From assembly GCF_029023725.1 (NCBI RefSeq), contig NZ_CP119075.1:4955501-5019500 (forward strand): a DNA stretch of 64,000 bases, written 5' to 3'. The position numbers and the translations under genes were made by a program. This document shows positions 1-8,694 of the stretch, piece by piece. Source of the stretch: Synoicihabitans lomoniglobus (GTDB lineage Bacteria > Verrucomicrobiota > Verrucomicrobiia > Opitutales > Opitutaceae). A model generated the notes under the pieces. It made no database searches. It was not told the origin of the DNA and saw only the letters and a program-made list of their open reading frames with translations. Position 1 is the first letter of the stretch. Each line of letters begins with the position of its first letter.

Positions 1-2
1 GC

Positions 3-212
3 GTCTACGGCCGCATGCTCCGCACGGCGCGCTACAAATACGTCCGCTTTTCCACCGGTGAAAAACGCGAACAACTCTTCGACCTGACCGACGACCCCGG
101 CGAGATGCAGGACTTGGTCACGAAGACGTCCCATACCGACGTGCTCGCAGAGCATCGCACCCTGCTCGACGACTGGATGCGCCGCGAAGACGACCACATC
201 ATGGCTGGTTGA
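3..212 (+). CDS. Sulfatase, C-terminal fragment (5' end outside window)
   Basis: Only the last 69 codons are present; the frame is open through the left edge. The segment contains YKYVRF and QLFDLTDDPGEMQDL, which is the usual end of bacterial type I sulfatases, where a beta-strand and the 'L-(Y/F)-DL-x-x-DP-x-E' motif close the C-terminal subdomain. The catalytic Cys/Ser-x-Pro-x-Arg motif would lie far upstream and cannot be seen. It converges on the TolC-like gene with about 56 bp between the stops. A full-length sulfatase occurs at 57373-58782. Substrate cannot be inferred. Confidence 0.8.
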   Translation, partial: VYGRMLRTARYKYVRFSTGEKREQLFDLTDDPGEMQDLVTKTSHTDVLAEHRTLLDDWMRREDDHIMAG

Positions 213-268
213 GACGACAGCGAATGACGACGGCGACCATCGGCTCCGACTCAGGTTGGATTACCCGC

Positions 269-1732
269 TCAACGGTGGGAGTCGGTCCGATCGACATGGT
301 CGGGTTGGAAACGCGTGAACGCTGGGCCCGGCCCCGCCGAAAGGTCTGACGTGAACACGAGCGAGCCCTCGGCGGGCTCAAACAGGTCGTCGACCTGTCG
401 CACGAATGCCTCGTTCCAGCCCCGGGATTGGCCGTAAAAATTGATCTCACTCAACAAGCGGTCGTAACGCGCGTTTTCCCACTCGCGCACGGTCGACTCA
501 TACGCGAGATAGGCCGTGATTGATTCGATGTAGGACTGCTTGCCGGCCTCATAGGCCCGGGCCGAGGAATCACGCAGCACTGCGTGCTGGGCGACCAGGT
601 CCTCGAGTTCGAGCACGCTGCGCCGCGATTGATTCATCAATTCCTGGCGGTAGCGATCCGACTTCTCTTGCTGGACCTGGCTGACCTTAAGTTGGCGTTC
701 TTTGGCCAGCTTGCGATACGTGAACGTCTTCGCTTCCGAGCGATTGATCCCCCGATTGAAAATATCCCACTGCACGGCCACCCCCGCCGCATAACCCGTA
801 ATATCGCGGGCGCCGCCAAACACGGAGCCATCGGCATTGTCCAATTCGTAACGCCCGAACAAACTGAGCACCGGCCACGTGCGACGCTGAGTCGCGGTAA
901 TCTGGTGCTCCAGTTCATCGATCTCCGCCTCCAACGTTTCCTGTTGCGGATGGGAGTTGGTCTCCACCGCCGCGGCCGCCACCGCCTCCGCCAGCGAGGC
1001 TTCGGGTGACAGCTCGACCCAAGAGGACTTCAGCACCTCGCCGCCAACTCCCAGATTGGCCAGCTCATAGTGGAGCTGCTTCACATAGTTGTTCTTCTCG
1101 CGCTTCATGCCCGCCAGCGAGAGTTTGACGTTTTGCACATCGGCGATGGTCGCCAATTTGACGTCGTAACTCTTCGACACGCCTTCGAGCTCCTTCTGCA
1201 ACCGCTGGATGACGCGATCGGCCGAGCCACTGAGTTCGTAAAGCCGCACGGTGCGCAGGAAACCCTCGACGATGCGCTGCGTGCGCAACTCCCGCATCTC
1301 GCGATTGAAATTGTGCTGCCGACGGTAGCGGGCCCGGGCGGCCTCGACCTCGGGCGCAATCGTCGGATCATACAGCGGCTGCGACACCTCGACGTTGAGC
1401 AAGGTGTTCGAGAAGCGCGTGATGCCCTCGCGGTAGATCGTCGTATCCGTGGCACTGATATCCTGCTCCACAAAGGATTCACGCCCGATCACAAAGAGCC
1501 GCGGAAAATACTGCTGACGTTGGGTTTGAATCTGCTGTTCCGCCGCCCGCAGTTCATACTCCGCCACCTCGACGTTCAGGTCCGCCACGATCGCCGCCTC
1601 ATAGATGTCCATCAGCGTGCCGGCCCGCAGGCTCGCAAGCGGAAAACCGCCGACGGCCGCCATAAAAAGCCCGGCCCCCCAACCAGACCGCGCCAGGCGG
1701 GCTCCAAAATAAAATGTAGTTGTTATTCTCAT
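269..1732 (-). CDS. TolC-family outer membrane efflux/export channel
   Basis: A 487-residue protein with an N-terminal signal peptide (hydrophobic stretch about residues 18-36, ending LASLRAG) followed by long heptad-rich helices typical of the TolC/OEP fold, including two repeated helical halves (AAEQQIQTQRQQYFPRL near the start and a second set around AEIDELEHQITATQRRTWP). TolC proteins form trimeric outer-membrane channels with a periplasmic alpha-barrel. It is the last gene of a four-gene minus-strand operon (HlyD-like, GT2, GH26-like, TolC), only 4 bp after the GH26-like stop, so I infer it is the exit duct for a polysaccharide or its processing system. There is no inner-membrane RND or ABC pump in the operon. 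The family call is firm; the substrate is inference. Confidence 0.85.
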   Translation of the reverse strand: MRITTTFYFGARLARSGWGAGLFMAAVGGFPLASLRAGTLMDIYEAAIVADLNVEVAEYELRAAEQQIQTQRQQYFPRLFVIGRESFVEQDISATDTTIYREGITRFSNTLLNVEVSQPLYDPTIAPEVEAARARYRRQHNFNREMRELRTQRIVEGFLRTVRLYELSGSADRVIQRLQKELEGVSKSYDVKLATIADVQNVKLSLAGMKREKNNYVKQLHYELANLGVGGEVLKSSWVELSPEASLAEAVAAAAVETNSHPQQETLEAEIDELEHQITATQRRTWPVLSLFGRYELDNADGSVFGGARDITGYAAGVAVQWDIFNRGINRSEAKTFTYRKLAKERQLKVSQVQQEKSDRYRQELMNQSRRSVLELEDLVAQHAVLRDSSARAYEAGKQSYIESITAYLAYESTVREWENARYDRLLSEINFYGQSRGWNEAFVRQVDDLFEPAEGSLVFTSDLSAGPGPAFTRFQPDHVDRTDSHR

Positions 1733-1736
1733 ACGA

Positions 1737-2780
1737 CTATTCTTTCGAAAATGGGGCGGAGCCGGGTCGCGTTATTTTCCGCACCGCCTGATACAAATTC
1801 CTATCGACGGGCATCCAATACGGCGCATTCGCCCGGGCTCGCCATCGCTGCAAGATCTCCGGATCGGCATTAATGCGGGCATCGCCCCAATCCAGCGCCC
1901 GGTGTTGGTTTTGGGAGTCCCAGTTCACGTTGATGATGCTCACCGCGCGGATCTCGGGATTACCCTCCACGAACTCAAAAAACGGTTTATACCAATAATC
2001 CCAATACGCCGCGCCCCCCTGCTGCTTTTGCCGCACGGTATAGCGGATGGCGCTGGCCTCGGCGACGAGCACCGGCTTGGCCTTCTCCCGGGCGAAGGCC
2101 AACACGGCTTCGCGATTGGGCGCTTCGTGGTATCCTTCGTTGGTGACCTGAAAAAAGCTGACGCCGATCCAGTCCACCCACTCGTCGCCCGGATACCAGT
2201 CCGCCAACGGGTGTTCCATGTAGGTCGGCAGCATGGCGTAGGAGTGCCAGACCAACAGTATGTCGGCGCTCTCGCGCATCGGCCGGGCGATGGTCCGGTA
2301 GGCGGCTGCGAACACTTCCGGCGGATACCGATTATGGGGACCATCAAATTCGTAACCGATCCGCAGAAACACCGGTCGCTGCAATGCCTGCAACGCGGCA
2401 TGAAGCTCCGCGATCTGCGCATCCCGTTCACCGGCGACAATCTGGTAGAGCTGCTCGCGTGACAGCCACAGACCGATCTGGATCACCAGAGGATCCTGCG
2501 CCATCAACAAATACGGAAGATCCTGAAAGTTGTCGCCCGGGGCATTGGCGTGCGGACGCTTCACGCCGGAGAGATCCAACGACGTATAAAACGCCGCCCC
2601 GCCCGGCAACGGGGCTTCGTGCCCCCGACCGCTGACCTCATTCAGATACTCACCGAACTCGTCACGACTTTGTCCCGCGATCAGCAAAACCGGCGCGCGC
2701 TCCACCGGTTCGGCCGCCACCCCGGAGGCCGCGATCCCGGCCGCGCCCATCAGCGCCAGAAGATGTCGCCATGTTCTCAT
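1737..2780 (-). CDS. GH26-like secreted glycoside hydrolase of an exopolysaccharide operon
   Basis: A 347-residue protein from an ATG at 2780 that overlaps the stop of the upstream GT2 gene by 4 bp (ATGA), which fixes the start; longer open frame upstream is only a shadow of the GT2 gene. A signal peptide (about residues 1-23, ending GVAAEP) precedes a TIM-barrel-like domain. FLRIGYEFDG (Glu144) fits the acid/base strand of clan A family 26 enzymes and VLVAEAS (Glu241) fits the nucleophile strand. GH26 enzymes act on beta-mannans and related polymers. Inside a synthase/secretion operon such enzymes commonly trim or release the nascent chain, as BcsZ does for cellulose, although BcsZ is GH8. 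Exact substrate is unknown, and a more distant clan A family is possible. Confidence 0.65.
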   Translation of the reverse strand: MRTWRHLLALMGAAGIAASGVAAEPVERAPVLLIAGQSRDEFGEYLNEVSGRGHEAPLPGGAAFYTSLDLSGVKRPHANAPGDNFQDLPYLLMAQDPLVIQIGLWLSREQLYQIVAGERDAQIAELHAALQALQRPVFLRIGYEFDGPHNRYPPEVFAAAYRTIARPMRESADILLVWHSYAMLPTYMEHPLADWYPGDEWVDWIGVSFFQVTNEGYHEAPNREAVLAFAREKAKPVLVAEASAIRYTVRQKQQGGAAYWDYWYKPFFEFVEGNPEIRAVSIINVNWDSQNQHRALDWGDARINADPEILQRWRARANAPYWMPVDRNLYQAVRKITRPGSAPFSKE

Positions 2781-4471
2781 CGAAAAACAAACATCCGGGT
2801 GAACAGGGTCTTCATCGTCGCTCGTATGCTGCCGATGGATACAGCCCCCACCGTGTCCAACAGGCCGTTGGGCGTGGGCCGCTGCACGCAGATCAAACAG
2901 GAAAAGAAGACCAACCAGGCGACATAAATGGTGAGCGAGATCATCAGGCCCACGTTGTCCTGCATGTAGAACCCCTGCCCCTGCATCCACCCGTAGCGGT
3001 AAAGGATGCCCGCGCCGGTGATGGCGAGTAGCAGCAGGTGCGGCCGCATGACGTGCCAATAGATTTGGGTTCGTTGCGAATCGAGTTTCTTGCTCGTGAT
3101 ATTAAACGACTGCCGGAACGGATTCAGCGCCACTTTGGCCATGGCCGAGACAAGGTAGTAAATTCCGACAATGCGCCCCAACTCGGACACCAGCGGGATG
3201 GTTTTTCGATCGGTCAGCCAATAGAAACCATAGATTCCGATCAGCATCCGCGGCGCGAAGACCACAAAGAGGTGACCGAAGTCCGAGCGAAACGGCGAGA
3301 CGCCAAACCACCAGTAGATGGCGGGCGAGATCAGTAGACAAAACGTCCACAGCGTGCCCACGTGATAGAGAACGGGATCGAGGAAAAACAATCGATCAAG
3401 GATAGACAGACGCTTGCCCCGCAACACACCGCCTTCCGCAAAAAGGCACTGCAGGGAGCCCGCACACCACCGAGCGCGCTGGAGCACGAATTCGCCGATA
3501 TCCTGCGTGGCAAAACCCGCGCTAAGACGCTCGTTGAGAAACCGCGTTTTGTAGCCGTGGGAGAGCAGCACGTAGGTGGAGTGCAGGTCCTCCGTGATGG
3601 TTTGCTCGGGGAAACCTCCGATCTCCTCAAGGCACGCTCGCTTCACCACAAACCCCGTGCCGTAGCAGAACGCATTGTCCCACGTGTCGCGGCCGGACTG
3701 CATCACATCGCTGAACATGCATTGGGCTTCCGGCCAGGCCTTTTCCCCAAACAGGTTATACTGGATGGCATCGGGGTTTTTGAAATATTGGGGCGTTTGC
3801 ACCAGCCCCACCGACGGATCATCCAGCAAACCCGCCGTCCGCCACAGGAAGTTCGGCTCCAAGGCAAAGTCAGCATCGACGACACTCACCAGCGGGTTCG
3901 AGGTGACGGTCAGCGCGTGGTTGAGGTTGCCGGCTTTGAAGCCTTTGCGCTCGGTCCGCGCCACATAGGCCACGCCACTCGCCAGACATAATTGTTTCAA
4001 CCAATCGCGCGCGCCGTCATCGAGCACCCACACCCGAAAGTTGGGGTAGTCCACCGCAACGGCGGCATCGATGGTGCGCTGCAGGATCTCCTCCGGTTCG
4101 TTATACGTGGGGATCAGAATATCGACGCCGATCGCTTCTGGCCGCGCGCGTAGCTTCGCCTCGGCGACATCCGCCTCCGGGCTGCGTCGGCTGGGGGATA
4201 TCAGGACAATGAAATGCCACGTGATCACCAGCGTCGCTGAAAGTTCGAGCCCGATGAAGAACCACGACCAGAGCGACTCGAAACCGATCACGAACGGCGG
4301 CATCGTGGACTGCAGCCGCCACCATACGTAACGCACGTTCATGATCACGAACAGCGCGACCACGACCATCCGCACGGGCACACTGGACCAAGACACCCGG
4401 GACGAAATCATCCACAGGCCAAGGAACAACAGCACCGTCGCCAGCACCTCGGGATACAGGTCCGTATTCAT
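2777..4471 (-). CDS. Processive family 2 glycosyltransferase (cellulose synthase-like), inner membrane
   Basis: A 564-residue protein starting at the ATG at 4471, which overlaps the HlyD-like stop by 4 bp (ATGA); 13 more upstream codons are open but would overlap the neighbour more. Transmembrane helices at about 8-25, 33-50 and 64-92 precede a cytoplasmic GT-A domain with all processive GT2 signatures: LDDG (Asp151), DAD (199-201), TED (293-295) and QRARW (331-335). Further membrane helices follow from about residue 360. This is the BcsA/Alg8-type layout, in which the enzyme polymerises and extrudes a beta-linked glycan. No PilZ domain is visible at the C-terminus, so direct c-di-GMP control is not evident. 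Sugar donor unknown. Confidence 0.85.
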   Translation of the reverse strand: MNTDLYPEVLATVLLFLGLWMISSRVSWSSVPVRMVVVALFVIMNVRYVWWRLQSTMPPFVIGFESLWSWFFIGLELSATLVITWHFIVLISPSRRSPEADVAEAKLRARPEAIGVDILIPTYNEPEEILQRTIDAAVAVDYPNFRVWVLDDGARDWLKQLCLASGVAYVARTERKGFKAGNLNHALTVTSNPLVSVVDADFALEPNFLWRTAGLLDDPSVGLVQTPQYFKNPDAIQYNLFGEKAWPEAQCMFSDVMQSGRDTWDNAFCYGTGFVVKRACLEEIGGFPEQTITEDLHSTYVLLSHGYKTRFLNERLSAGFATQDIGEFVLQRARWCAGSLQCLFAEGGVLRGKRLSILDRLFFLDPVLYHVGTLWTFCLLISPAIYWWFGVSPFRSDFGHLFVVFAPRMLIGIYGFYWLTDRKTIPLVSELGRIVGIYYLVSAMAKVALNPFRQSFNITSKKLDSQRTQIYWHVMRPHLLLLAITGAGILYRYGWMQGQGFYMQDNVGLMISLTIYVAWLVFFSCLICVQRPTPNGLLDTVGAVSIGSIRATMKTLFTRMFVFR

Positions 4472-5772
4472 CCGTGACTCCTCAGCAGGAAGCTTAGCCG
4501 CACCAGGCACTTCTCCACCAGCCCCCGCTTGCCGCTCGAAACCAACACCTTGGCCAATTGGCCGATGCTGGCGGGTTTCAGCTCGTCGGGCTGCACTTCG
4601 ATGGTGACCCGCAACAGCGAAGCGTCCGTGGAAATCGTGTTGATGATGTTCGGAACACTGGGAGTTTGCTCCTGCACCTGAATGTCGGTCACCAGCCCCT
4701 CCACAAACCGATTTTCCGTGACGAGGAACACGTGGGCCGCGTCACCGATCGCGATGCTGTTCATGAACTCACGGCGGAAATACGCCTCCACAAAAATTCC
4801 GCGGGCATCGGCGATCTGCAGCACCGTCTGGCCATCCGCCAGCGTCTCGCCATTGACGACCTGCTGCCGCCAGACCACGCCCTCAATCGGGGTGTTGATC
4901 GCATAGGATTGATCGGATTCCAACGTGGTCCGGGCCCATGCGATTTGCCGTTCCACTTCGCTGAGTTCCGCGGCCAGCTCATTGCGTTGGATTTTGAGAT
5001 TACCCAATTCCTGTTCGTAGGAACCGATGCGGGCCACCAGCCCCTCGATCGCCTCCCGGGAAAGGTCACCACCGAGACTGCCGGTGTTTTCCAACTCGGT
5101 TTTGATCATGAACCACTCGGACTCGGCGGCCGTGAATTGCCTCTCCGCCTCGGTGGTTTGCGCCCGCGTTTCCGCCCATTGGCCGGAGGTGATGATGCCG
5201 TCGCGAAACAACGGGGCGATCCGCTCCTGGTTGGCCTGCTTTTGCGCATAGGCTTCGCGCTGGATTCGCACGTTCTCCACCGCCGACCGGTAACGTCGCT
5301 CCAGCGCTTCCCGCGCAGTCAGACGGGTTGCCGCCGCTTCCTTTTCCATCTCGCTGAGTTTCTTCTCCCGCTGGGCAATCGAGCTCTCAATGATGCCGAC
5401 CTGTTCGCGCAACTTGGTCCGGGTAAACTCCCGCTCCTCCAGCTCGCGCCGCACCTTGGTTTGGTCCCGGGTCACGCGCCCAATCGATTCGCCCGCTTTG
5501 AGCAGGTTGCCCCGGCCCACCGTCGGCAAGCCGTTGATCGTGCCCTCGTCCGAGGCCCTCAGGCTCACCACCTTCGAATTAACGATCGAATGGGAACTGT
5601 AGGGAAACAACGGCGGCAGCAGAATCGCCCACAGCGACAGTCCGATCAGGGTCAAGGCGCAGAAAATCTGGATCGAGCCCAGCACCACCCGAACGCCCAC
5701 CCGGGTGGGCTGCCCATGGCCGACCCGTGAGACGGCGCGGCCAATACGAAGAGGAATCGCTAATGCTTTCAT
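4468..5772 (-). CDS. HlyD-family membrane fusion/adaptor protein
   Basis: A 434-residue protein with a short cytoplasmic tail, one transmembrane helix (about 31-53), a first half-lipoyl segment (about 64-104), a long coiled-coil hairpin (about 105-290, rich in Glu/Arg/Gln), a second half-lipoyl segment starting near INTPIEGVV, and a beta-barrel region ending in VLVSSGKRGLV. This is the periplasmic adaptor order that bridges an inner-membrane transporter and TolC. It is first in the operon and is translationally coupled (ATGA) to the GT2 synthase. The arrangement resembles the Alg8/Alg44 pair, where a synthase works with an HlyD-like co-polymerase, but no PilZ domain is visible here. Function as the bridge between synthase and channel is inference. 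Confidence 0.85.
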   Translation of the reverse strand: MKALAIPLRIGRAVSRVGHGQPTRVGVRVVLGSIQIFCALTLIGLSLWAILLPPLFPYSSHSIVNSKVVSLRASDEGTINGLPTVGRGNLLKAGESIGRVTRDQTKVRRELEEREFTRTKLREQVGIIESSIAQREKKLSEMEKEAAATRLTAREALERRYRSAVENVRIQREAYAQKQANQERIAPLFRDGIITSGQWAETRAQTTEAERQFTAAESEWFMIKTELENTGSLGGDLSREAIEGLVARIGSYEQELGNLKIQRNELAAELSEVERQIAWARTTLESDQSYAINTPIEGVVWRQQVVNGETLADGQTVLQIADARGIFVEAYFRREFMNSIAIGDAAHVFLVTENRFVEGLVTDIQVQEQTPSVPNIINTISTDASLLRVTIEVQPDELKPASIGQLAKVLVSSGKRGLVEKCLVRLSFLLRSHG

Positions 5773-6045
5773 GAAGAGAAAAATCCTGGACCGTGATCAG
5801 AATCGAGCGGCACGTCCCCACCTCGACGCGTCGGAACCGGCGACCAACCGACCCTCCAATGCCCGCTCATCAATCACGGGCGTTGCCAGCGACCACCGCG
5901 TGTCAGTCACCGCGGATCCGATCGTCAATAGGCCGGCCGAGGGACACAGCTTCCCGGCTTGGCGTGGGGGAGTGGGAGTAGGCATCTACTCTCCAAAGCG
6001 AAATTCCGCCTAAAAATGTGTCACGAGGCCGTCAGGTTTTTAAAC
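5773..6045. promoter_or_regulatory. Intergenic region upstream of the exopolysaccharide operon
   Basis: About 270 bp with no credible gene. It lies between the start of the HlyD-like gene (minus strand, 5772) and the 3' end of the S9 peptidase, so it should hold the promoter of the HlyD-GT2-GH26-TolC operon. I could not pick out a convincing sigma-70 promoter or a known operator by eye. Short open frames on both strands lack plausible start context and codon pattern. Confidence 0.4.
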
Positions 6046-6064
6046 CCCGGGGTTCCTCCCCGGG
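6046..6064 (-). terminator. Possible rho-independent terminator after the S9 peptidase
   Basis: A 7-bp perfect GC stem (CCCGGGG / CCCCGGG) with a 5-nt loop lies 49 bp past the S9 peptidase stop. Read on the minus strand it is followed by TTTAAAAACC, a short and imperfect T tract. This would be a weak intrinsic terminator; the T run is only three bases, so the call is tentative. Confidence 0.4.
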
Positions 6065-6113
6065 CCCTACTCACGGGACCGGACACCGGGGCGGGCGCAA
6101 GGGACTACCCTGG

Positions 6114-8147
6114 TTAACGCAAGTGCTTGCCCAGGAAATCTCCTATCCGCCCGTAGAGCTCGGCACTGTTTTCGACCAAGCTGGTGCCGTGGCCTTCGCC
6201 GCGGATAATCACCGTCTCGTGGATTACGCCGTGGGTTTTTAGCGATCGAATCAGGCGTTTGGACTCCCCGACGGTCACCACGCGATCCTCTTTCCCGTGC
6301 GCCACCAGGACGGGCACTTTGATGCGATCCACGTGACGGCCGGGCGAGATGCGTTCGAACTTCTCAGGATCGTCGCCCGGGTTTCCCAATCGTCGTAGCA
6401 ACACGTCATAACGGTGGTCCACGTAGCGCTCCCCTTTGGTCCATTCGATGAGCTCGGCCCAGTCAAAGACTCCGGCAAAGGTCACCGCGCAACGGTAGAG
6501 ATCGGGCTCGTGCACCACCCCCGACAGCGCGAGATAGCCCCCAAACGAACTCCCGGCAATGGCGACGCGCTGCGGGTCGATATAACCGGACTGCAACAGT
6601 GTTCGCGTCGCCCGGGTCACGTCGTCGTGCATTTTCAAAAAGTCCCACTGGTCCTCACGTGGAAACATCCAGTTGTAACCCAGCGATCCGCGGTAATTGG
6701 GCTGCAGGACGGCGTAGCCCAGGTTGGCCAAATACTGCACGTTCCGGTTAAACCCCCATGTGTCGCGCACCCACGGTCCCCCGTGGGGCATCACCACCAA
6801 TGGCACCGGGTGATCCCGCGATGCTCCGGCCGGCAATGTCACGTATGCGTCCAGCTTCTTCCCCTCGGCCGTGGCAAACTTCATCATGGTCGTCCGCTGC
6901 ATCCGCTCCGGATCAATCCACGGCCGGGACGCCGCGATCAGGTCCAAACTGCGCTTCGACATATCCAACAAATAATAGGTCGGCGGGTGGCTATCCGCAT
7001 AGGCAGAGACGACGAATTTCGAGCCGCTATCATCGCCATCGACAATGCGTGCCACCCGGCCCGGGAACTGCGCGTCCAATAATTTTTGCAGCGAAGCATA
7101 TCCCGCATCGAACCACATGGCCTCCGGCCTGGTTCGATCCATCTGCACTCCCACAATCTTTGACGACTTCCGGTCGCGATAAAACCACCCCGTGAAATCA
7201 TAATCCGGATCCTCCAAAACCACATCCGACCATTCGCCGGATCTCACATTCAGAAAACGCACCGGGCTGGGTTTCCCTCCGGTCGCTACGGCCTGCGCGA
7301 TAACTTCTTCCGGACGATTTCCCGCTCCCAACAAGGTGACCGTATCCAGATCCACCGGGGAAATGTGCCACGCGTCGTCCTGCCAGAAGTGGAATTGCCA
7401 GGCGCCGTCGTTCTGCACCAAGGCACGAGACAAATTGCCGTGCAGATCAGCGCCATAAGCGACGTCCTCACCACCCGTCGGCTCCGGCAACATGCGCTCC
7501 ACATGACGCTCGTTTGAGCGCTCGACGCCTACGATTCCACCCGTCGTCCGGAATTTTTTCAAATCGGTCAGCGGCCCGAGATCGAGTTTCGCATCCAGCA
7601 CAAACAATCCTTGGGCGCGCTGGCGACCGCCTTGCTTGACCCAGAACACCGGGTGAAGCGGGTCGTCATCCGGAATCCCGATCAACGAGGCGAAACCATA
7701 TTGATAAATAGGATACGGCTTGGACAGCCGATCCAGCCGCGCGACCAGCCACCCCAGATCAAACCGGTGGTCCAGTGACAGTCGGAACAGAATCCGGTCG
7801 TCTGTTAGCCAGTGAAACGAAAGCACACTTTTATCACCGCGACCGCCCACGACTTCACGCGTGCCAGCCGCGAGATCGATGACCATCAGTTGATACTGCT
7901 CTTCTCCGCCCGCGACCAATGCGGCGATATGGGTGCCCGCGCGGGTAAGGCGAGGTGAACGCATGTAATCCGGTCGGAAAAAATCCGTGATCGGAATCGG
8001 CTCGTCGGCGGCGACCGGAACCTGGCGTTCCAAATCCACGCTCGGAGACGCCGCCCCCAGAGAGATCGCCAACCAGGACACACTGCATAGCGCTAATCTC
8101 CGCCAGCGCGGGACCACGCCGCCACCAAGGGGTAATAACCGGGACAT
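6114..8147 (-). CDS. S9-family serine peptidase (acylaminoacyl-/dipeptidyl-peptidase type), exported
   Basis: A 677-residue protein from the ATG at 8147 (a TTG 12 codons upstream is the alternative). An N-terminal hydrophobic segment after RWRR suggests export. The first two thirds fit an irregular beta-propeller. The C-terminal alpha/beta-hydrolase domain carries the catalytic triad: Ser534 in GSSFGG, Asp621 in HGKEDRV and His653 in GEGHGTS. The HGGP motif that forms the oxyanion region is also present (VVMPHGGPW). These enzymes release N-terminal acyl-amino acids or dipeptides from oligopeptides, usually in the periplasm. It stands alone, divergent from the small cupin gene. Specificity within S9 cannot be told from the sequence alone. 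Confidence 0.9.
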   Translation of the reverse strand: MSRLLPLGGGVVPRWRRLALCSVSWLAISLGAASPSVDLERQVPVAADEPIPITDFFRPDYMRSPRLTRAGTHIAALVAGGEEQYQLMVIDLAAGTREVVGGRGDKSVLSFHWLTDDRILFRLSLDHRFDLGWLVARLDRLSKPYPIYQYGFASLIGIPDDDPLHPVFWVKQGGRQRAQGLFVLDAKLDLGPLTDLKKFRTTGGIVGVERSNERHVERMLPEPTGGEDVAYGADLHGNLSRALVQNDGAWQFHFWQDDAWHISPVDLDTVTLLGAGNRPEEVIAQAVATGGKPSPVRFLNVRSGEWSDVVLEDPDYDFTGWFYRDRKSSKIVGVQMDRTRPEAMWFDAGYASLQKLLDAQFPGRVARIVDGDDSGSKFVVSAYADSHPPTYYLLDMSKRSLDLIAASRPWIDPERMQRTTMMKFATAEGKKLDAYVTLPAGASRDHPVPLVVMPHGGPWVRDTWGFNRNVQYLANLGYAVLQPNYRGSLGYNWMFPREDQWDFLKMHDDVTRATRTLLQSGYIDPQRVAIAGSSFGGYLALSGVVHEPDLYRCAVTFAGVFDWAELIEWTKGERYVDHRYDVLLRRLGNPGDDPEKFERISPGRHVDRIKVPVLVAHGKEDRVVTVGESKRLIRSLKTHGVIHETVIIRGEGHGTSLVENSAELYGRIGDFLGKHLR

Positions 8148-8241
8148 GCCGGCATCGAACGACCGACCAGCAAGAGAGTCCAACCCCTATCGCCGCACTC
8201 CTCGGCTTGCGGCGACGCTTCCCCGGAGCCTCACTGTGAAC

Positions 8242-8565
8242 ATGATCACTCGTGGTAATGACGTCGCCTGGGAAGCTTTGGATGAAAACGTGTCGCGGCG
8301 CGTGCTGCAAAACGGCGATACGCTCATGCTGGTGGAGTTTCGCTTCCGCCAAGGCGGCATCGGCGCGATGCACCGTCACGCTGATCACGAACAGGTGGGT
8401 TTGATCACCCGCGGACGCTTCGAAGTAACGGTGGGCGACGACACGCAAGTGCTCGGCGTCGGCGACAGCTACTACGCTGCCAAAAATGTGCCCCACGGTG
8501 TCCGCGCCCTGGAAGACGGCACCATTATCGACGCCTTCACGCCCGTTCGCACGGACTTCCTGTAG
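8242..8565 (+). CDS. Small single-domain cupin protein
   Basis: A 107-residue protein from the ATG at 8242; a GTG two codons upstream is possible. It has the two cupin motifs: HRHADHEQ with metal-ligand candidates His44, His46 and Glu50, and the second motif ending PHGV with His85. Single-domain cupins bind one divalent metal and act as small isomerases, dioxygenases or ligand-binding proteins. This one lies divergently 94 bp from the S9 peptidase start and 129 bp upstream of the SNF2 gene, with no obvious functional partner. No signal peptide is visible. Reaction unknown. Confidence 0.8.
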   Translation: MITRGNDVAWEALDENVSRRVLQNGDTLMLVEFRFRQGGIGAMHRHADHEQVGLITRGRFEVTVGDDTQVLGVGDSYYAAKNVPHGVRALEDGTIIDAFTPVRTDFL

Positions 8566-8694
8566 GGCCTCAACGAGCCGTGGCTGGCCAACCGGCAACG
8601 GACCGCGGCAGCAAAAACGCCCGGAAGATAAAGCAGGTCATTTACCGATAGTGTTCGCGCTCGGTCGGCATCCGGTGTATCCGCGCCATCCCTC

